In this document: in pieces, positions 63,091 through 64,000 of the stretch | Position numbering within the stretch: position 1 is the stretch's first letter | Layout: the number at the start of each line of letters is the position of its first letter | Assembly: GCA_920105625.2 (NCBI GenBank) | Contig: OV050032.1 | Span: forward strand, 101,788,542-101,852,541 | Direction of reading: 5' to 3' | Source of the DNA: Clusia tigrina | Lineage: Eukaryota; Arthropoda; Insecta; Diptera; Clusiidae | Length of the DNA stretch: 64,000 nt | The notes under the pieces: generated by a model | The model's input: only the letters and a program-made list of their open reading frames with translations | Database searches by the model: none | What the model was told of the DNA's origin: nothing | Made by a program: the position numbers and the translations under genes

Positions 63091-64000
63091 TATAGAAGTT
63101 AGGGGCGTTTGAAATTTTATCAGTGTTTGATTTGGGACTCTAGGGTAGCATAGCTTTGAGCGATGGCTTAAATTGACAAGAGGCTCGAGTACTTTATTGT
63201 TACAAAATTTCAAGGTTTTATGACGCTCCAGTAAAAAGTTACAAGCATTTGTATGTTGCAAACTTTGATAGGTGTACGACGTACCGTAAAGAAGTTAGGG
63301 GCGTTTGAAGTTTTATCAGTGTTTGATTTGGGACTCTAGGGTAGCATAGTTTTGATCGATGGCTTAAATTGACAAGAGGCTCCAGTACATCATTGTTACC
63401 AAATTTCAAGGTTTTATGACGCTCCAGTAAAAAGTTACAAGCATTTGTATGTTGCAAAAGTTTTATCAGTGTTTGATTTGGGACTCTATGGTAGCATAGC
63501 TTTGAGCGATAGCTTAAATTGACAAGAGGCTCGAGTACTTTATTGTTACAAAATTTCAAGGTTTTATGACGCTCCAGTAAAAAGTTACAAGCATTTGTAT
63601 GTTGCACACTTTGATAGGTGTAGGACGTACCGTAAAGAAGTTAGGGGCGTTTGAAGTTTTATCAGTGTTTGATTTGGGACTCAAGGGTAGCATAGCTTTG
63701 AGCGATAGCTTAAATTGACAAGAGGCTCGGGTACTTTATTGTTACAAAATTTCAAGGTTTTATGACGCTCCAGTAAACAGTTACAAGCATTTGTATGTTG
63801 CAAACTTTGATAGGTGTAGGACGTACCGTAAAGAAGTTAGGGGCGTTTGAAGTTTTATCAGTGTTTGATTTGGGACTCTTGGGTAGCATAGCTTTGAGCG
63901 ATGGCTTAAATTGACAAGAGGCTCGAGTACTTCATTGTTACAAAATTTCAAGGTTTATGACGCTCCAGTAAACAGTTACAAGCATTTGTATGTTGCAAAC
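63091..64000. repeat. Terminal mosaic stretch
   Basis: The last four to five monomers include one with gttttgatcgatgg, gctccagtacatc and gttaccaaattt near 63,348-63,402, which has several private changes, followed by the type 2 truncated monomer. The window ends inside a monomer; one T is missing at aaggtttatgac near 63,953. Confidence 0.8.
63441..63590. repeat. 150-bp truncated monomer, type 2
   Basis: After gttgcaaa the sequence jumps to agttttatcag near 63,459, removing about monomer positions 19-64 (46 bp). The deletion is as long as type 1 but at another place in the monomer. Only one copy is seen in this window. Confidence 0.92.

Larger units (their letters stand above)
1..64000. repeat. 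Tandem satellite array, 196-bp monomer, about 327 copies
   Basis: The whole window is a head-to-tail array in one orientation. Anchors starting at gcatttgtatgttgc or its variants fall at 105 + 196k with no phase change up to 24,997, and continue with small offsets to 63,982. The offset total (-215 bp) matches the indels I found individually, which leaves no room for unique sequence. Monomers differ by recurrent diagnostic variants, for example actctaggg/actcaaggg/actcttggg, gggcgtttg/ggccatttg/ggtcatttg, ttgacaag/ttgtcaag/ttgactag and cagtaaaaag/cagtaaacag. Arrays of this length, monomer size and HOR organisation are characteristic of centromeric or pericentromeric heterochromatin in eukaryotes; a centromere role here is inferred. 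No gene, transposon fragment or other repeat family was seen. Both ends lie inside monomers. Confidence 0.98.

Noticed and set aside
99..63607. More than 150 similar open frames of 72-125 codons on the minus strand
   Set aside because: Each is the same stretch of satellite read in a frame that happens to lack stops and ends in the next monomer. Since 196 = 3 x 65 + 1 the frame shifts at every monomer, so no long frame exists. Lengths above 85 codons arise only where an indel rejoins frames. There is no recognisable domain, and the predicted peptides vary exactly as the DNA variants do.
1..64000. CRISPR array
   Set aside because: Tandem units have no alternation of conserved repeat and unique spacer; the whole 196 bp is conserved, and the unit is far longer than a CRISPR repeat-spacer.
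1..64000. CENP-B box
   Set aside because: I compared both strands of the consensus and the ttcgaag and ctcggg variants with the pattern TTCGNNNNANNCGGG and found no match. This does not argue against centromere function, since most lineages lack the box.
1..64000. Ribosomal DNA, histone or other tandem gene cluster
   Set aside because: The unit is only 196 bp, has no rRNA, 5S, snRNA or tRNA-like sequence or promoter that I can recognise, and varies freely along its length.
1..64000. Transposon-derived tandem repeat or embedded mobile element
   Set aside because: I found no terminal repeats, polyA tail, target-site duplication, transposase or reverse-transcriptase fragment, and the indel accounting leaves no inserted sequence.

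Overview
The window is one uninterrupted satellite DNA array. It is built head to tail, in a single orientation, from a monomer of 196 bp, and both window edges fall inside monomers, so the array continues on both sides. I followed a fixed anchor (the start of the motif gcatttgtatgttgc and its variants) from position 105 to position 63,982. The distance, 63,877 bp, equals 327 monomer periods (64,092 bp) minus 215 bp, and the indels I located by eye add up to exactly -215. The window is therefore accounted for without unique sequence, transposon insertion or inversion. I see no protein-coding gene, RNA gene, CRISPR array or conventional regulatory site. The many 72- to 83-codon open frames are by-products of the repeat: 196 is not divisible by 3, so the frame rotates at each monomer.

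A 64-kb array of nucleosome-scale monomers organised into higher-order repeats (HORs) is typical of a eukaryotic centromere or pericentromere. The taxon cannot be fixed from this sequence. A plant or an animal are both possible, and I did not recognise the monomer with confidence. A near-consensus monomer has about 38% GC, about twice as many G as C on the given strand, six CpG sites and one XhoI site (CTCGAG).

Layout, with the repeat period changing along the array: (1) 1-11,472, three copies of a 19/18-monomer HOR (3,724 bp); (2) 11,473-16,176, two copies of a 12-monomer HOR (2,352 bp) using related monomers in a permuted order; (3) 16,177-19,970, a mosaic with recent single-monomer duplication; (4) about 19,970-22,321, a 6-monomer duplication; (5) 22,057 to about 27,740, a 16-monomer HOR with a chimeric junction monomer at 25,082; (6) 27,797-30,825, a stretch with sixteen single-base insertions and two short deletions; (7) about 31,951-35,084, an 8-monomer duplication; (8) 35,085-38,595, a mosaic; (9) about 38,595-45,246, 12- and 10-monomer HORs; (10) 45,247-47,504, a mosaic with a 6-monomer period; (11) about 47,505-56,020, an 8-monomer HOR nested in a super-repeat of about 4,264 bp that carries a 150-bp truncated monomer; (12) 56,021-64,000, a mosaic ending in a 10-monomer HOR and a second kind of 150-bp monomer.

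No genes work together here. The biology is in array evolution: unequal exchange at several scales, local homogenisation, length conservation, and possibly a consensus-quality problem near 28-31 kb. No gene-encoded novel system is present in this window.
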